A stretch of 64,000 bases of DNA. Origin: VRUE01 sp963762205 (GTDB lineage Bacteria; Actinomycetota; Thermoleophilia; Solirubrobacterales; 70-9). Shown here one piece after another: positions 55,713-63,532 of the stretch (its first letter is position 1; each line of letters starts with the position of its first letter). The notes below the pieces were generated by a model, which ran no database searches, was not told the origin of the DNA, and saw only the letters and a program-made list of their open reading frames with translations. Made by a program: the position numbers and the translations under genes. The stretch is from NCBI GenBank assembly GCA_963762205.1, contig CAVXJZ010000003.1:744001-808000 (forward strand), in the 5' to 3' direction.

Positions 55713-57107
55713 TCAGCCCAGCTTTGGGCTGCGCCAGGGCTGGGCGAGGCGGTCGGCGAGCTCGCCGGCGAGTCCCTCGATCGGGACGCGGGATTGCTCG
55801 AGCGAGTCGCGGTCGCGGAGGGTGACCGTGTCGTCCTCCATCGTCTGGTGGTCGACGGTGATCCCCCAGGGTGTGCCGATCTCGTCCTGGCGCCGGTAGC
55901 GCTTGCCGATCGAGCCGCCCTCGTCGAACTCGGTCTGGATCCCGCGGCCGCGGATGGCCTGGAAGATCTCGCGGGCCTTCTCGGGCATGCCCTCCTTGGA
56001 GACGAGCGGGAGGACCGCGACCTTGACCGGCGCCAGGCGCGGGTGGAGGCGGAGCACGGTGCGCTGGCGCCCCTCGACCTCCTCCACCTCGTAGGCGTCG
56101 ACGAGGAAGGCGAGCGCCGCGCGGTCGGCGCCGGCGGCGGGCTCGATCACGTGCGGCACGTAGCGGTCCTTCGTCTGCTGGTCGAAGTACTCGAGCTTTT
56201 CGCCGCTGAACTTCGCGTGCTGCGTGAGGTCGAAGTCGCCCCGGTTGGCTATCCCCTCCAGCTCCGACCAGCCGATCGGGAAGAGGTACTCCACGTCGCT
56301 GGTGCCCGACGAGTAGTGGGACAGCTCGTCGGCCTCGTGGGGCCGCACGCGCAGGTACCGGGGACGGATGCCGAGCTCGGTGTACCAGCGCTCGCGCTCC
56401 TCGATCCAGGTCCGGTACCAGCGCTCGGCGTCAGCCGGGGGGACGAAGAACTCCATCTCCATCTGCTCGAACTCGCGGGTGCGGAAGATGAAGTTGCCCG
56501 GGGTGATCTCGTTGCGGAACGACTTGCCGATCTGGGCGATGCCGAAGGGCGGCTTCTTGCGGGCGAAGCCGAGCACGTTCTTGAAGTTGATGAAGATCCC
56601 CTGCGCGGTCTCCGGCCGCAGGAAGACCTCCGAGCCCTCGCCGGCGACCGGGCCGACGTGAGTCTCGAACATCAGGTTGAACTGCCGCGGCTCGGATAGC
56701 TCGCCACCGCACTCGGGGCAGCGCAGCTCCGCATCGGGGTCGCCGCCCTCGGCCTCGACCGCCTCGCGCAGGTGGTCCTCGCGCCAGCGCTTCTTGCACT
56801 TGCCCAGGCACTGGACGAGCGGGTCGGTGAAGCCCTCGAGGTGACCCGAGGCCTCCCAGACCCGGGGGTGCTGGATGATCGCCGAGTCGAGCGCGACGAT
56901 GTCGTCGCGGTCCTGGAGCATCGCCCGCCACCACTCGGCCTTGACGTTGTTCTTGAGCAGCACCCCGTAGTGGCCGTAGTCGTAGGTCGAGCCGACGCCC
57001 CCGTAGATCTCCGAGGAGGGGAAGACGAAGCCGCGGCGCTTGCAGAGCGCGACGATCTCCTCCATCGTCACGTCCACGGGCGGGCTCCCCTGCTCGGCGT
57101 CGGCCAT
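55713..57107 (-). CDS. glyS: Glycyl-tRNA synthetase (dimeric class II)
   Basis: 464 aa from ATG 57107 (TACGGT -10 is 6 nt upstream; an upstream frame is shadow). It charges tRNA-Gly. Class II motifs: FPSSEIYGGVGSTYDYGHYG near 30, motif 2 FRNEITPGNFIFRTREFEQM, and motif 3 in the IPWGITVDHQT-like end (RRQDEIGTPWGITVDHQTME). Cysteine pairs CLGKCKKRW and CPECGGEL form an insertion that may bind zinc. It is the alpha2 type, so no separate beta gene is expected. Confidence 0.97.
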   Translation of the reverse strand: MADAEQGSPPVDVTMEEIVALCKRRGFVFPSSEIYGGVGSTYDYGHYGVLLKNNVKAEWWRAMLQDRDDIVALDSAIIQHPRVWEASGHLEGFTDPLVQCLGKCKKRWREDHLREAVEAEGGDPDAELRCPECGGELSEPRQFNLMFETHVGPVAGEGSEVFLRPETAQGIFINFKNVLGFARKKPPFGIAQIGKSFRNEITPGNFIFRTREFEQMEMEFFVPPADAERWYRTWIEERERWYTELGIRPRYLRVRPHEADELSHYSSGTSDVEYLFPIGWSELEGIANRGDFDLTQHAKFSGEKLEYFDQQTKDRYVPHVIEPAAGADRAALAFLVDAYEVEEVEGRQRTVLRLHPRLAPVKVAVLPLVSKEGMPEKAREIFQAIRGRGIQTEFDEGGSIGKRYRRQDEIGTPWGITVDHQTMEDDTVTLRDRDSLEQSRVPIEGLAGELADRLAQPWRSPKLG

Positions 57108-57113
57108 GTCGGA

Positions 57114-57119
57114 ACCGTA
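57114..57119 (-). promoter_or_regulatory. -10 element of glyS
   Basis: TACGGT on the minus strand, 6 nt before ATG 57107, leaderless. No T-box leader is present. Confidence 0.5.
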
Positions 57120-57199
57120 TCGGCTGCGATAATCCCGCCATGCCCATGGCCTCGCCTCCGCTCCAGTCGCGGGAACCAGACATCCACGCTCCCTCCGCG

Positions 57200-57205
57200 T
57201 AGGCT
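57200..57205 (+). promoter_or_regulatory. -10 element of FmdB-type gene
   Basis: TAGGCT, 7 nt before GTG 57213, leaderless. Confidence 0.5.
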
Positions 57206-57212
57206 CGCTGCC

Positions 57213-57548
57213 GTGCCCATTTACGAGTACAAGTGCGAGAACGGCCACGTCTTCGACGTGATCCAGAAGTTCAGCGACGAGCCGCTCACCGAGTGCACCG
57301 AGTGCGGCGCGCCCGCCTCACGGGTCCTTCACTCGCCGGCGGTCCACTTCAAGGGGTCGGGCTTCCACAACACCGACTACGGCCGCAAGAGCAGAGCCGG
57401 CGCCGCCGACGCCAACGGCGCGAGTGAGGGCGACGAGTCCAAGGCCTCCGACTCGTCCTCGGGCTCGGACTCGAAGGCGTCGGACTCGAAGGCGTCGGAC
57501 TCGAAGCCTGACGGCGACTCGAAGGCCAAGGCGGCGACCGCCGACTGA
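57213..57548 (+). CDS. FmdB-type zinc-ribbon protein
   Basis: 111 aa from GTG 57213. The N-terminal zinc ribbon (PIYEYKCENGHVFDVIQKFS, then CTECGAPASRVLHSPAVHFK, and GSGFHNTDY) is the FmdB-family hallmark. The C-terminal half is a Ser/Lys/Asp low-complexity tail with a 15-bp tandem repeat encoding DSKAS. These small proteins are proposed regulators; the function is unproven. It is divergent from glyS. Confidence 0.88.
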   Translation: MPIYEYKCENGHVFDVIQKFSDEPLTECTECGAPASRVLHSPAVHFKGSGFHNTDYGRKSRAGAADANGASEGDESKASDSSSGSDSKASDSKASDSKPDGDSKAKAATAD

Positions 57549-57564
57549 GCTGGCGACTTTTGCT

Positions 57565-57594
57565 GAGTTGACGTCCCCCTGGGGTCATCAACTC
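57565..57594. terminator. Hairpin between convergent FmdB and LCP genes
   Basis: GAGTTGA...CCCC and GGGG...TCAACTC pair with a 3-nt internal loop. It sits 17 nt after the FmdB-type stop and 26 nt before the LCP gene end, so it can serve both directions. No clear U tract. Confidence 0.5.
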
Positions 57595-57619
57595 GACAAT
57601 TGTTCCGCTGCGGCGGGGA

Positions 57620-58846
57620 TCAGCCGTTGAGCAGGCGGTTGACCGCCCTGCGGCGGAGGGAGTCGGGCACCTCGATGCTGCCGCCCGGCCCCGCTTCGCA
57701 GCCTTCGAGAGCGCCCGCGCAGAGCACTTCCTCGTCGCCACTGCCGCCGATCGCGGCCGCGAGGACGAGCTGGGGCATCGTGAAGAAGCCCATGTCGCTG
57801 ACGAACGCCTTGGGCGCGTCCCAGCCGATGATCGGGCCCTTGACGAAGTTGTAGGGGAGTCGGAGCGGGTCGGTGAGCCGATCCTTGACCCCGTTGATCA
57901 CCTGTTGCTGGGCCTTCTCGCGGTCGTAGTCGCTGTAGCCGAGGGTGTATGCGCTGGGACCGGGGCCGGGGCATTCGCTGGGCTTGCGCGTGCGCGCATA
58001 GACGAGCGCGTCCTCGCCGTCGAGCGTGTGCTCGCCCCTGCCGAGCCGCAGCGTGGAGCCGCCCTGCCCGCCGCCCGCGCCGCCGGCGATGTCCGTGCAG
58101 AGCTTGTGGGGGACGTCGACCTTGACCCCGCCGACCGCGTCGATCAGGTCTTCGAAGCCGGTGAAGTCGACGATCGCCACATGGTCGACGTCGATCCCGA
58201 GGAACTGCTCGACCGCTTCGATCTGGAGCTCGGCGCCGCCGAAGGCGTAGGCGCCGTTGATCTTCTGCGGGCTCTGGCCGGGGACCTCGGCGTAGGCGTC
58301 GCGCGGGATCGAGAGTTTGCGGAAGCTTCCGCCGCCGGCGCGGATGAGCATCAGCGTGTCGGCGCGGAACTGCCCTTCGGAGCAGCCGTCGTGGGGCCTC
58401 TCTCCGCGGGCCTGCTGCTTGAAGCACTTCTCCGACGGCGCCGCGCCCGGCTCCTGGCTGTCGGGTGGGCGCGCGTCGGTGCCGAGCACGAGGATCGTCT
58501 GAGCGCTGGTCAGCAGGAATGGATTGCCGTGCAGCGCCGACTTCGCTTCGCCGGAGAGCTTGAAGGCCTGCAGCTGGGCGGAGACGGCGAAGGCGAGGAA
58601 GCTGAGGGCGATCCAGCCGAGGGCGCCGAGCCCAATCCACTTCAGCGCGCGCCTGCCGCCCGAGCCGGGCCTCGGCATCCGCGGTCCGCGGCGCTCGCGC
58701 CCGCCCGGCTGCCTCGGCGGGCGCTCGCGCAGGTCGCGGAGCCCCTGGATGTCGGGCTTGCGCAGCCGCCCGAGGATGCCCCGCCGCTGGCGGAAGACTT
58801 TGTATTCGGGCGGCCCGGAGGGCTGCTGCTCGCCGTTCTCGGGCAT
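57620..58846 (-). CDS. LytR-CpsA-Psr (LCP) family cell-wall ligase
   Basis: 408 aa. A basic cytoplasmic segment of about 65 residues, one membrane span (WIGLGALGWIALSFLAFAVS) and an outside LCP domain: ILVLGTDARPPD, FRADTLMLIRAGG, LSIPRDAYAEVPG, KINGAYAFGG, VDFTGFEDLIDAVGGVKVDV and DALVYARTRK with the conserved arginines. LCP proteins attach teichoic-acid-like or glycan polymers to peptidoglycan. The Cys residues in the outer domain are likely disulfide-bonded. Confidence 0.93.
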   Translation of the reverse strand: MPENGEQQPSGPPEYKVFRQRRGILGRLRKPDIQGLRDLRERPPRQPGGRERRGPRMPRPGSGGRRALKWIGLGALGWIALSFLAFAVSAQLQAFKLSGEAKSALHGNPFLLTSAQTILVLGTDARPPDSQEPGAAPSEKCFKQQARGERPHDGCSEGQFRADTLMLIRAGGGSFRKLSIPRDAYAEVPGQSPQKINGAYAFGGAELQIEAVEQFLGIDVDHVAIVDFTGFEDLIDAVGGVKVDVPHKLCTDIAGGAGGGQGGSTLRLGRGEHTLDGEDALVYARTRKPSECPGPGPSAYTLGYSDYDREKAQQQVINGVKDRLTDPLRLPYNFVKGPIIGWDAPKAFVSDMGFFTMPQLVLAAAIGGSGDEEVLCAGALEGCEAGPGGSIEVPDSLRRRAVNRLLNG

Positions 58847-58881
58847 AAAGGGCTAGAAATCATGCCGATGGCCGCGGTCGC

Positions 58882-59877
58882 ATGCACTCACCACCCCTGG
58901 TCGTGCCTCCGGTGACGGCGGGCGAAGCAGTCGGCGTCGACCTCGGCGGGACGAAGATGCTGATCGGCGTGGTCGACGCCGATTCCAACGTCAGCTTCGA
59001 GAGCCGCGAGGCATCCACGGGCCAGACCGAGGACCAGCTCGTCGACCTGCTGGTCGACGAGATAGACGAGGCGCGGAAGGCCCGGCCGGGGGTTTCCGCC
59101 GTCGGCCTGGGGATTCCGGCCACCATCGACCACGATCGAGGGATCGCGGTTTCCGCGGTCAACCTGCCGATCGAGAACCTGCCGGTGCGCGATCGGGTCG
59201 GTGAGCGAACGGGAATGCCGGTCTTCGTCGACAACGACGCGAACCTCGCGGCGCTCGCCGAGCACCTCCACGGGGCCGCCCGCGGCGCCGACAACGCGGT
59301 GATGCTGACGCTCGGGACGGGGATCGGCGGCGGCCTGATCCTCGGCGGCGAAATCTACAGGGGGGCGACGGGGGCGGCCGCCGAGCTCGGCCACGTCGTG
59401 ATCGAGATGGAGGGGCTTCCCTGCCAGGGCAACTGCCCGGGCAGAGGCTGCGTCGAGACCTATGCGTCGGGCACCGCCCTGGGCCGGGAAGCGCGGGTCG
59501 CGGCCGAGCGCGAGCCGAGCTCGGCGCTCGGCGCGATGGCGGCCGACGGGCGCGAGATCGACGGCAGGGCGGCGACCGAGGCGGCGCTCGCCGGCGACGC
59601 GACCGCGATCGGCGTGTTCGAGATCGTCGGGTCGCGCCTCGGCGTCGCCCTGACCAGCTTCGCGAACATCTTCGAGCCCGAGGTCATCGTGATCGGCGGC
59701 GGCGTGATCGCCGCCGGCGACCTGCTGCTCGACCCGGCGCGCCGGGAGCTGCGCGCGCGGGCCCTGCCGCCGATGAAGGCGACCCCGGTGGTTGCCGCCG
59801 CGATGGGCGAGGACGCGGGCATGATCGGCGCCGCCGCGATGGCCCGGATCGAGCTCGAAGAGGGGCGGGCGGGCTGA
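58882..59877 (+). CDS. ROK-family sugar kinase (glucokinase-like)
   Basis: 331 aa from ATG 58882; a GTG at 58912 would trim ten residues. ATP-binding VGVDLGGTKMLIGVVDADSN, NDANLAALAEHLHGAARGAD, LGTGIGGGLILGGEIYRGAT and the zinc motif HVVIEMEGLPCQGNCPGRGC with VETYASG follow in order. It should phosphorylate glucose or a related sugar. It overlaps rsmI by 1 nt (TGATG), as often seen with unrelated housekeeping genes in compact genomes. Confidence 0.93.
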   Translation: MHSPPLVVPPVTAGEAVGVDLGGTKMLIGVVDADSNVSFESREASTGQTEDQLVDLLVDEIDEARKARPGVSAVGLGIPATIDHDRGIAVSAVNLPIENLPVRDRVGERTGMPVFVDNDANLAALAEHLHGAARGADNAVMLTLGTGIGGGLILGGEIYRGATGAAAELGHVVIEMEGLPCQGNCPGRGCVETYASGTALGREARVAAEREPSSALGAMAADGREIDGRAATEAALAGDATAIGVFEIVGSRLGVALTSFANIFEPEVIVIGGGVIAAGDLLLDPARRELRARALPPMKATPVVAAAMGEDAGMIGAAAMARIELEEGRAG

Positions 59878-60704
59878 TGCCCGGCCGGCTGATCGTCTGC
59901 CCGACGCCGATCGGCAACCTCGACGACCTCACCCCGCGCGCCCGCGACGCGCTGGTCTCGGCCGACTACATCGCCTGCGAGGACACGCGGCGCACCGGCG
60001 GCCTGCTCGACAAGCTCGGCATCCGGCCGGCGCCGCCGCTGGTCTCCAACCACGAGGGCAACGAAGCCGCGCGGGCGACCGAGCTCGCCCAGCGGATCGA
60101 GCGCGGGGCGACCGTGGTGCTGGTCTCCGACGCCGGAATGCCGGCGATATCGGACCCCGGCTACCGCCTGATCCGCCGCTGCATAGACCGCGCCCTCGAC
60201 GTGACCGTCCTGCCGGGCGCCTCGGTCGTGCCGGTGGCGCTGGTCGCCTCCGGGCTACCGACGGACCGTTGGCGCTTCGAGGGCTTCCTGCCCAAGCGCT
60301 CCGGCGAGATGGAGCGGGTGCTGCGCTCGGCCGAGACCGTCGTCGCCTTCGAGAGCCCGCGCCGCATCGGCGAGAGCCTGGCGGCGCTGGCGGCGATCGC
60401 CCCGGATCGCCCGGTCGCCGTCTGCCGCGAGCTGACCAAGATGCACGAGGAGGTCTCGCGCGGCTCGCTGGCCGAGCTCGCGCGGCGCTTCCGCGGCGAC
60501 GTAAAGGGGGAGATCGTGCTGGTGATCGGCCCCGCCTCCTCCGAGGACCACGACCAGGACGTGGGCTTCGCGGTCGACGCCCTCCGCCACCTGGTCCAGT
60601 CGGGCGCCCGCCCCCGCGCCGCGGCCAGCGTCGTCGCCGCCCTCACCGGCACCCGCGCCAACGACCTCTACAGGGCCCTGACCGGCCGTGAGCCACGACA
60701 GTGA
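59877..60704 (+). CDS. rsmI: 16S rRNA (cytidine1402-2'-O)-methyltransferase
   Basis: 275 aa. It belongs to the SAM-dependent tetrapyrrole-methylase fold: LIVCPTPIGNLDDLTPRARD, CEDTRRTGGLLDKLGI, VSNHEGNEAAR, VVLVSDAGMPAISDPGYRLI and VLPGASVVPVALVASGLPTD are RsmI hallmarks. It 2'-O-methylates C1402 in the decoding centre. The start overlaps the kinase stop. Confidence 0.96.
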   Translation: MPGRLIVCPTPIGNLDDLTPRARDALVSADYIACEDTRRTGGLLDKLGIRPAPPLVSNHEGNEAARATELAQRIERGATVVLVSDAGMPAISDPGYRLIRRCIDRALDVTVLPGASVVPVALVASGLPTDRWRFEGFLPKRSGEMERVLRSAETVVAFESPRRIGESLAALAAIAPDRPVAVCRELTKMHEEVSRGSLAELARRFRGDVKGEIVLVIGPASSEDHDQDVGFAVDALRHLVQSGARPRAAASVVAALTGTRANDLYRALTGREPRQ

Positions 60705-60798
60705 GCGGCGGGGAGGGGAACGAGAAGAGGGAGCGCCGAGCGAGCAAGCGTCCCTATCTGATTGATTCGCGTCGCGAGCGAGCGCACGACCCATTCTC

Positions 60799-62301
60799 AT
60801 GACCTACTACGTGACGACGCCGATCTACTACGTCAACGCCGAGCCCCACCTCGGCCACGCGTACTCGACGATGGCCGCCGACATCCTCGCCCGCCACATG
60901 CGCCAGCGCGGGGAGGACGTCTTCTTCCTGACCGGGACCGACGAGCACGGCGAGCCGATCGAGACCGCCGCCGAGCGGGAGGGGATCACGCCACAGGAGC
61001 TCGCCGACCGCAACGCCGAGAAGTTCCGCGAGCTGATGCCGATCATCGACGCGACCAACGACTTCTTCATCCGCACCTCGGACCCCCGGCACGGCGAGCG
61101 GGTCGCCGAGATCATCCAGCGCGTCCACGACAACGGCTGGGTCAGCAAGGGCACCTACGAGGGCTGGTACTGCCCGCGCTGCGCCGACTTCAAAACCGAG
61201 CGCGAGCTCGGCCCCGGCCAGACCTGCCCGATCCACGAGATCGAGCTCGAGAAGCTGCGCGAGGAGAACTGGTTCTTCCGGCTCTCGGCCTTCCAGGAGC
61301 GCCTCGAAGCCCTCTACGAGAAGCAGCCCGACTTCGTCGTGCCCGACTTCCGCCGCAACGAGGCGGTCGCCTTCATCAGGCAGGGCCTCGAAGACGTCTC
61401 GCTCTCGCGGCCGCGGCTGAAGTGGGGGATGAGGCTGCCCTGGGACCCGGACCAGCGGATGTACGTGTGGTTCGACGCGCTGCTCAACTACTACACGGCG
61501 CTCGGCTTCGCCCGCGAGGGGGAGGACCTCACCGCTCGCTTCTGGCCGGCGAGCCTGCACGTGATGGCCAAGGACATCCTCAAGTTCCACGCCGTGATCT
61601 GGCCTGCCCTGCTCTGGGCCGCCGACCTCGAGCCGCCGCGGCGGATGGTGATCCACGGCTTCCTGCTGATGGGCGAGAAGAAGATGTCGAAGTCGCTCGG
61701 CAACGTCCTCGACCCCTTCGAGGTGATCGACCGCTTCGGCGCCGACGCGCTGCGCCACTACCTCTTTCGTGAGGTCAGCTTCGGCCAGGACGGGTCGATC
61801 TCGACCGCCGGCTTCGAGGCGCGCTACGAGACCGAGCTCGCCAACGACTACGGCAACCTGGCGAGCAGGGTGCTGGCGATGGTCGAGCGCTACCGGGCCG
61901 GGGTCGTGCCCGCCGGGTCCCAGGTCGACGCCGTCCTCGCCGAGGATTTCGACGGCGCGCTGCCGCGCTTCTGCGAGTTGCTCGACCGCGCCGAGCTGAC
62001 CCAGGCGCTGGAGGAGGCCTGGAAGCTGGTCCGTCGCCTCAACCGATACGTCGAGGAGACCCGCCCCTGGGAGCTGGCCAAGGACGAGGCCGACCCCGAG
62101 CGCCTCGACCAGGTCCTCTACAACCTGGCCGAGGGCCTGCGGGTGACGACGCTGATGCTCGTCCCCTACCTGCCGCAGACCTCGGAGAGGCTGCTCGCCG
62201 CGCTCGGCGAGGAGTCCCGGGGGCTGGCCGAGCTCGGCTCGCGGCCCGGCGGCCAAGCGGTGGAGCGGGTGCCGCCTCTCTTCCCGAAGATCGACAGCTA
62301 G
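60799..62301 (+). CDS. metG: Methionyl-tRNA synthetase
   Basis: 500 aa from ATG 60799. It charges tRNA-Met. N-terminal YYVTTPIYYVNAEPHLGHAY contains the HIGH-like HLGH; a reduced zinc module CPRCADFKTERELGPGQTCP is near residue 130, and KKMSKSLGN near 295. There is no C-terminal tRNA-binding (OB) domain. No Shine-Dalgarno sequence is visible; the 94-nt spacer from rsmI includes TATCTG at about 60755. Confidence 0.97.
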   Translation: MTYYVTTPIYYVNAEPHLGHAYSTMAADILARHMRQRGEDVFFLTGTDEHGEPIETAAEREGITPQELADRNAEKFRELMPIIDATNDFFIRTSDPRHGERVAEIIQRVHDNGWVSKGTYEGWYCPRCADFKTERELGPGQTCPIHEIELEKLREENWFFRLSAFQERLEALYEKQPDFVVPDFRRNEAVAFIRQGLEDVSLSRPRLKWGMRLPWDPDQRMYVWFDALLNYYTALGFAREGEDLTARFWPASLHVMAKDILKFHAVIWPALLWAADLEPPRRMVIHGFLLMGEKKMSKSLGNVLDPFEVIDRFGADALRHYLFREVSFGQDGSISTAGFEARYETELANDYGNLASRVLAMVERYRAGVVPAGSQVDAVLAEDFDGALPRFCELLDRAELTQALEEAWKLVRRLNRYVEETRPWELAKDEADPERLDQVLYNLAEGLRVTTLMLVPYLPQTSERLLAALGEESRGLAELGSRPGGQAVERVPPLFPKIDS

Positions 62302-62315
62302 CTCGGTCGAGTCTG

Positions 62316-62344
62316 CTCCAGTGTTCGCATATCGAACGCTGGAG
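62316..62344. terminator. Bidirectional hairpin between metG and the FMN oxidase
   Basis: CTCCAGTGTTCG and CGAACGCTGGAG pair over 12 positions with one wobble around CATAT. It is 14 nt after the metG stop and 14 nt before the end of the convergent gene. Confidence 0.65.
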
Positions 62345-62358
62345 AAGAATCAGCCGCC

Positions 62359-63519
62359 CTATGGGAGGGCCAGCGCCTCCGGCCCGAGCTGGTCCGGCCG
62401 GGTGAGGCCGCAGAGCGCCATCGTCAGGTCGAGCTCGGCGAGGACCATCTTGAGCACCGTTTCGACGCCTGCCTGGCCGTCGAGCGCCAGCCCCCAGATG
62501 TATGGGCGCCCCAGGCAGACGGCGTCGGCGCCGAGCGCCAGCGCCTTGAAGACGTCGGCGCCGCCGCGGATGCCACTGTCGAAGAGGACGGCGAGCTCGT
62601 CGCCGACCGCGGTCGCGATCGGCTCCAGTGCGTCGAGCGAGCCGATCGCCCCGTCCACCTGGCGGCCGCCGTGGTTGGAGACGACTATCCCGTCGACCCC
62701 CCGGCCCGCCGCCTCGCGGGCGTCGTCGACGTGCTGGATTCCCTTGACCAGGATCGGCAGCGAGGTGAGCTCGCGCAGCCGTCCCAGGTCCGCCCAGGTC
62801 AGGGCGGGGTTGGAGAGGACCCCGAGGTAGCGGCCGGTCGCCGCGCCGAGGTCCTCCTCCGGCGGCCGCTCGAGGCCCTCGCGAAAGACCGGGTCCTGGA
62901 GGTAGTTGGCGTTGCCGCTGCCTTCGAGAAAGGGAAGCCAGGCCTGCTGCAGATCGCGCGGCTTCCAGCCCGGGATGAAGGTGTCGACGGTGACGACGAT
63001 CGCCCCGTAGCCGGCCGCCTCGGCGCGGCCGACGAAGCTGGCCAGCAGCTCCGGGTCGTCGGGCCAGTAGAGCTGGAACCAGCGCGGCCCCTCGCCGCCG
63101 GCCTCGGCGATCTCCTCCAGGGTGAAATGGGAGGCGGTGCTGGCGATCAGCGGCAGGCCCAGCGCCGCCGCCGCCCGCGCGGTCGCGAGCTCGCCGTCCT
63201 CGTGGACGACCTTCTGCACGCCGATCGGCGCGAGCAGCAGCGGTGCCGGCAGCTCCGTCCCGAGGAGCGTCGCCGAGAGGTCGCGCTCCGCCACGTCGCG
63301 CAGCATGCGGGGGACGATCCGGCGGCGCCGGAACGCCTCCAGGTTGGCGCGCATCGTGTCCTCCGTCCCCGCTCCGGCGAAGACGTAGTTCGCCGCCCGC
63401 TCCTCCATCGCCTCGCGGGCGGCCCGCTCGAGCCCCTCGACCGCGACCGGGACCGCCGGGGTCTCGCCGCCCATCCCGCGCCCGTAGATCTCCACGTAGA
63501 AGTCGGCTGGGTTGGCCAT
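62359..63519 (-). CDS. FMN-dependent alpha-hydroxy-acid oxidizing protein
   Basis: 386 aa. A TIM-barrel flavoenzyme of the lactate/glycolate oxidase family: LPAPLLLAPIGVQKVVHEDG, FQLYWPDDPELLASF, ILVKGIQHVDDAREAAGRGV with the FMN-binding Lys, the catalytic His in IVVSNHGGRQVDGAIGSLDA, and LFDSGIRGGADVFKALALGA. The N-terminus resembles lactate 2-monooxygenase. Substrate (lactate or other 2-hydroxyacid) not determined. Confidence 0.92.
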   Translation of the reverse strand: MANPADFYVEIYGRGMGGETPAVPVAVEGLERAAREAMEERAANYVFAGAGTEDTMRANLEAFRRRRIVPRMLRDVAERDLSATLLGTELPAPLLLAPIGVQKVVHEDGELATARAAAALGLPLIASTASHFTLEEIAEAGGEGPRWFQLYWPDDPELLASFVGRAEAAGYGAIVVTVDTFIPGWKPRDLQQAWLPFLEGSGNANYLQDPVFREGLERPPEEDLGAATGRYLGVLSNPALTWADLGRLRELTSLPILVKGIQHVDDAREAAGRGVDGIVVSNHGGRQVDGAIGSLDALEPIATAVGDELAVLFDSGIRGGADVFKALALGADAVCLGRPYIWGLALDGQAGVETVLKMVLAELDLTMALCGLTRPDQLGPEALALP

Positions 63520-63526
63520 CGGGCGA

Positions 63527-63532
63527 AGGCTA
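63527..63532 (-). promoter_or_regulatory. -10 element of FMN oxidase gene
   Basis: TAGCCT on the minus strand, 7 nt before ATG 63519. Its first three bases are the TAG stop of the upstream phosphoesterase gene. Confidence 0.45.

Noticed and set aside
57146..57172. GGAGCGGAGG word near glyS resembling a repeat end
   Set aside because: Only one end-like word matches; no partner end at the right distance.
60705..60798. Possible fifth copy of the dispersed repeat between rsmI and metG
   Set aside because: It has GAGCGAGC-type words but lacks both diagnostic ends (CCGGACGCG and GAGCRGAGGA).
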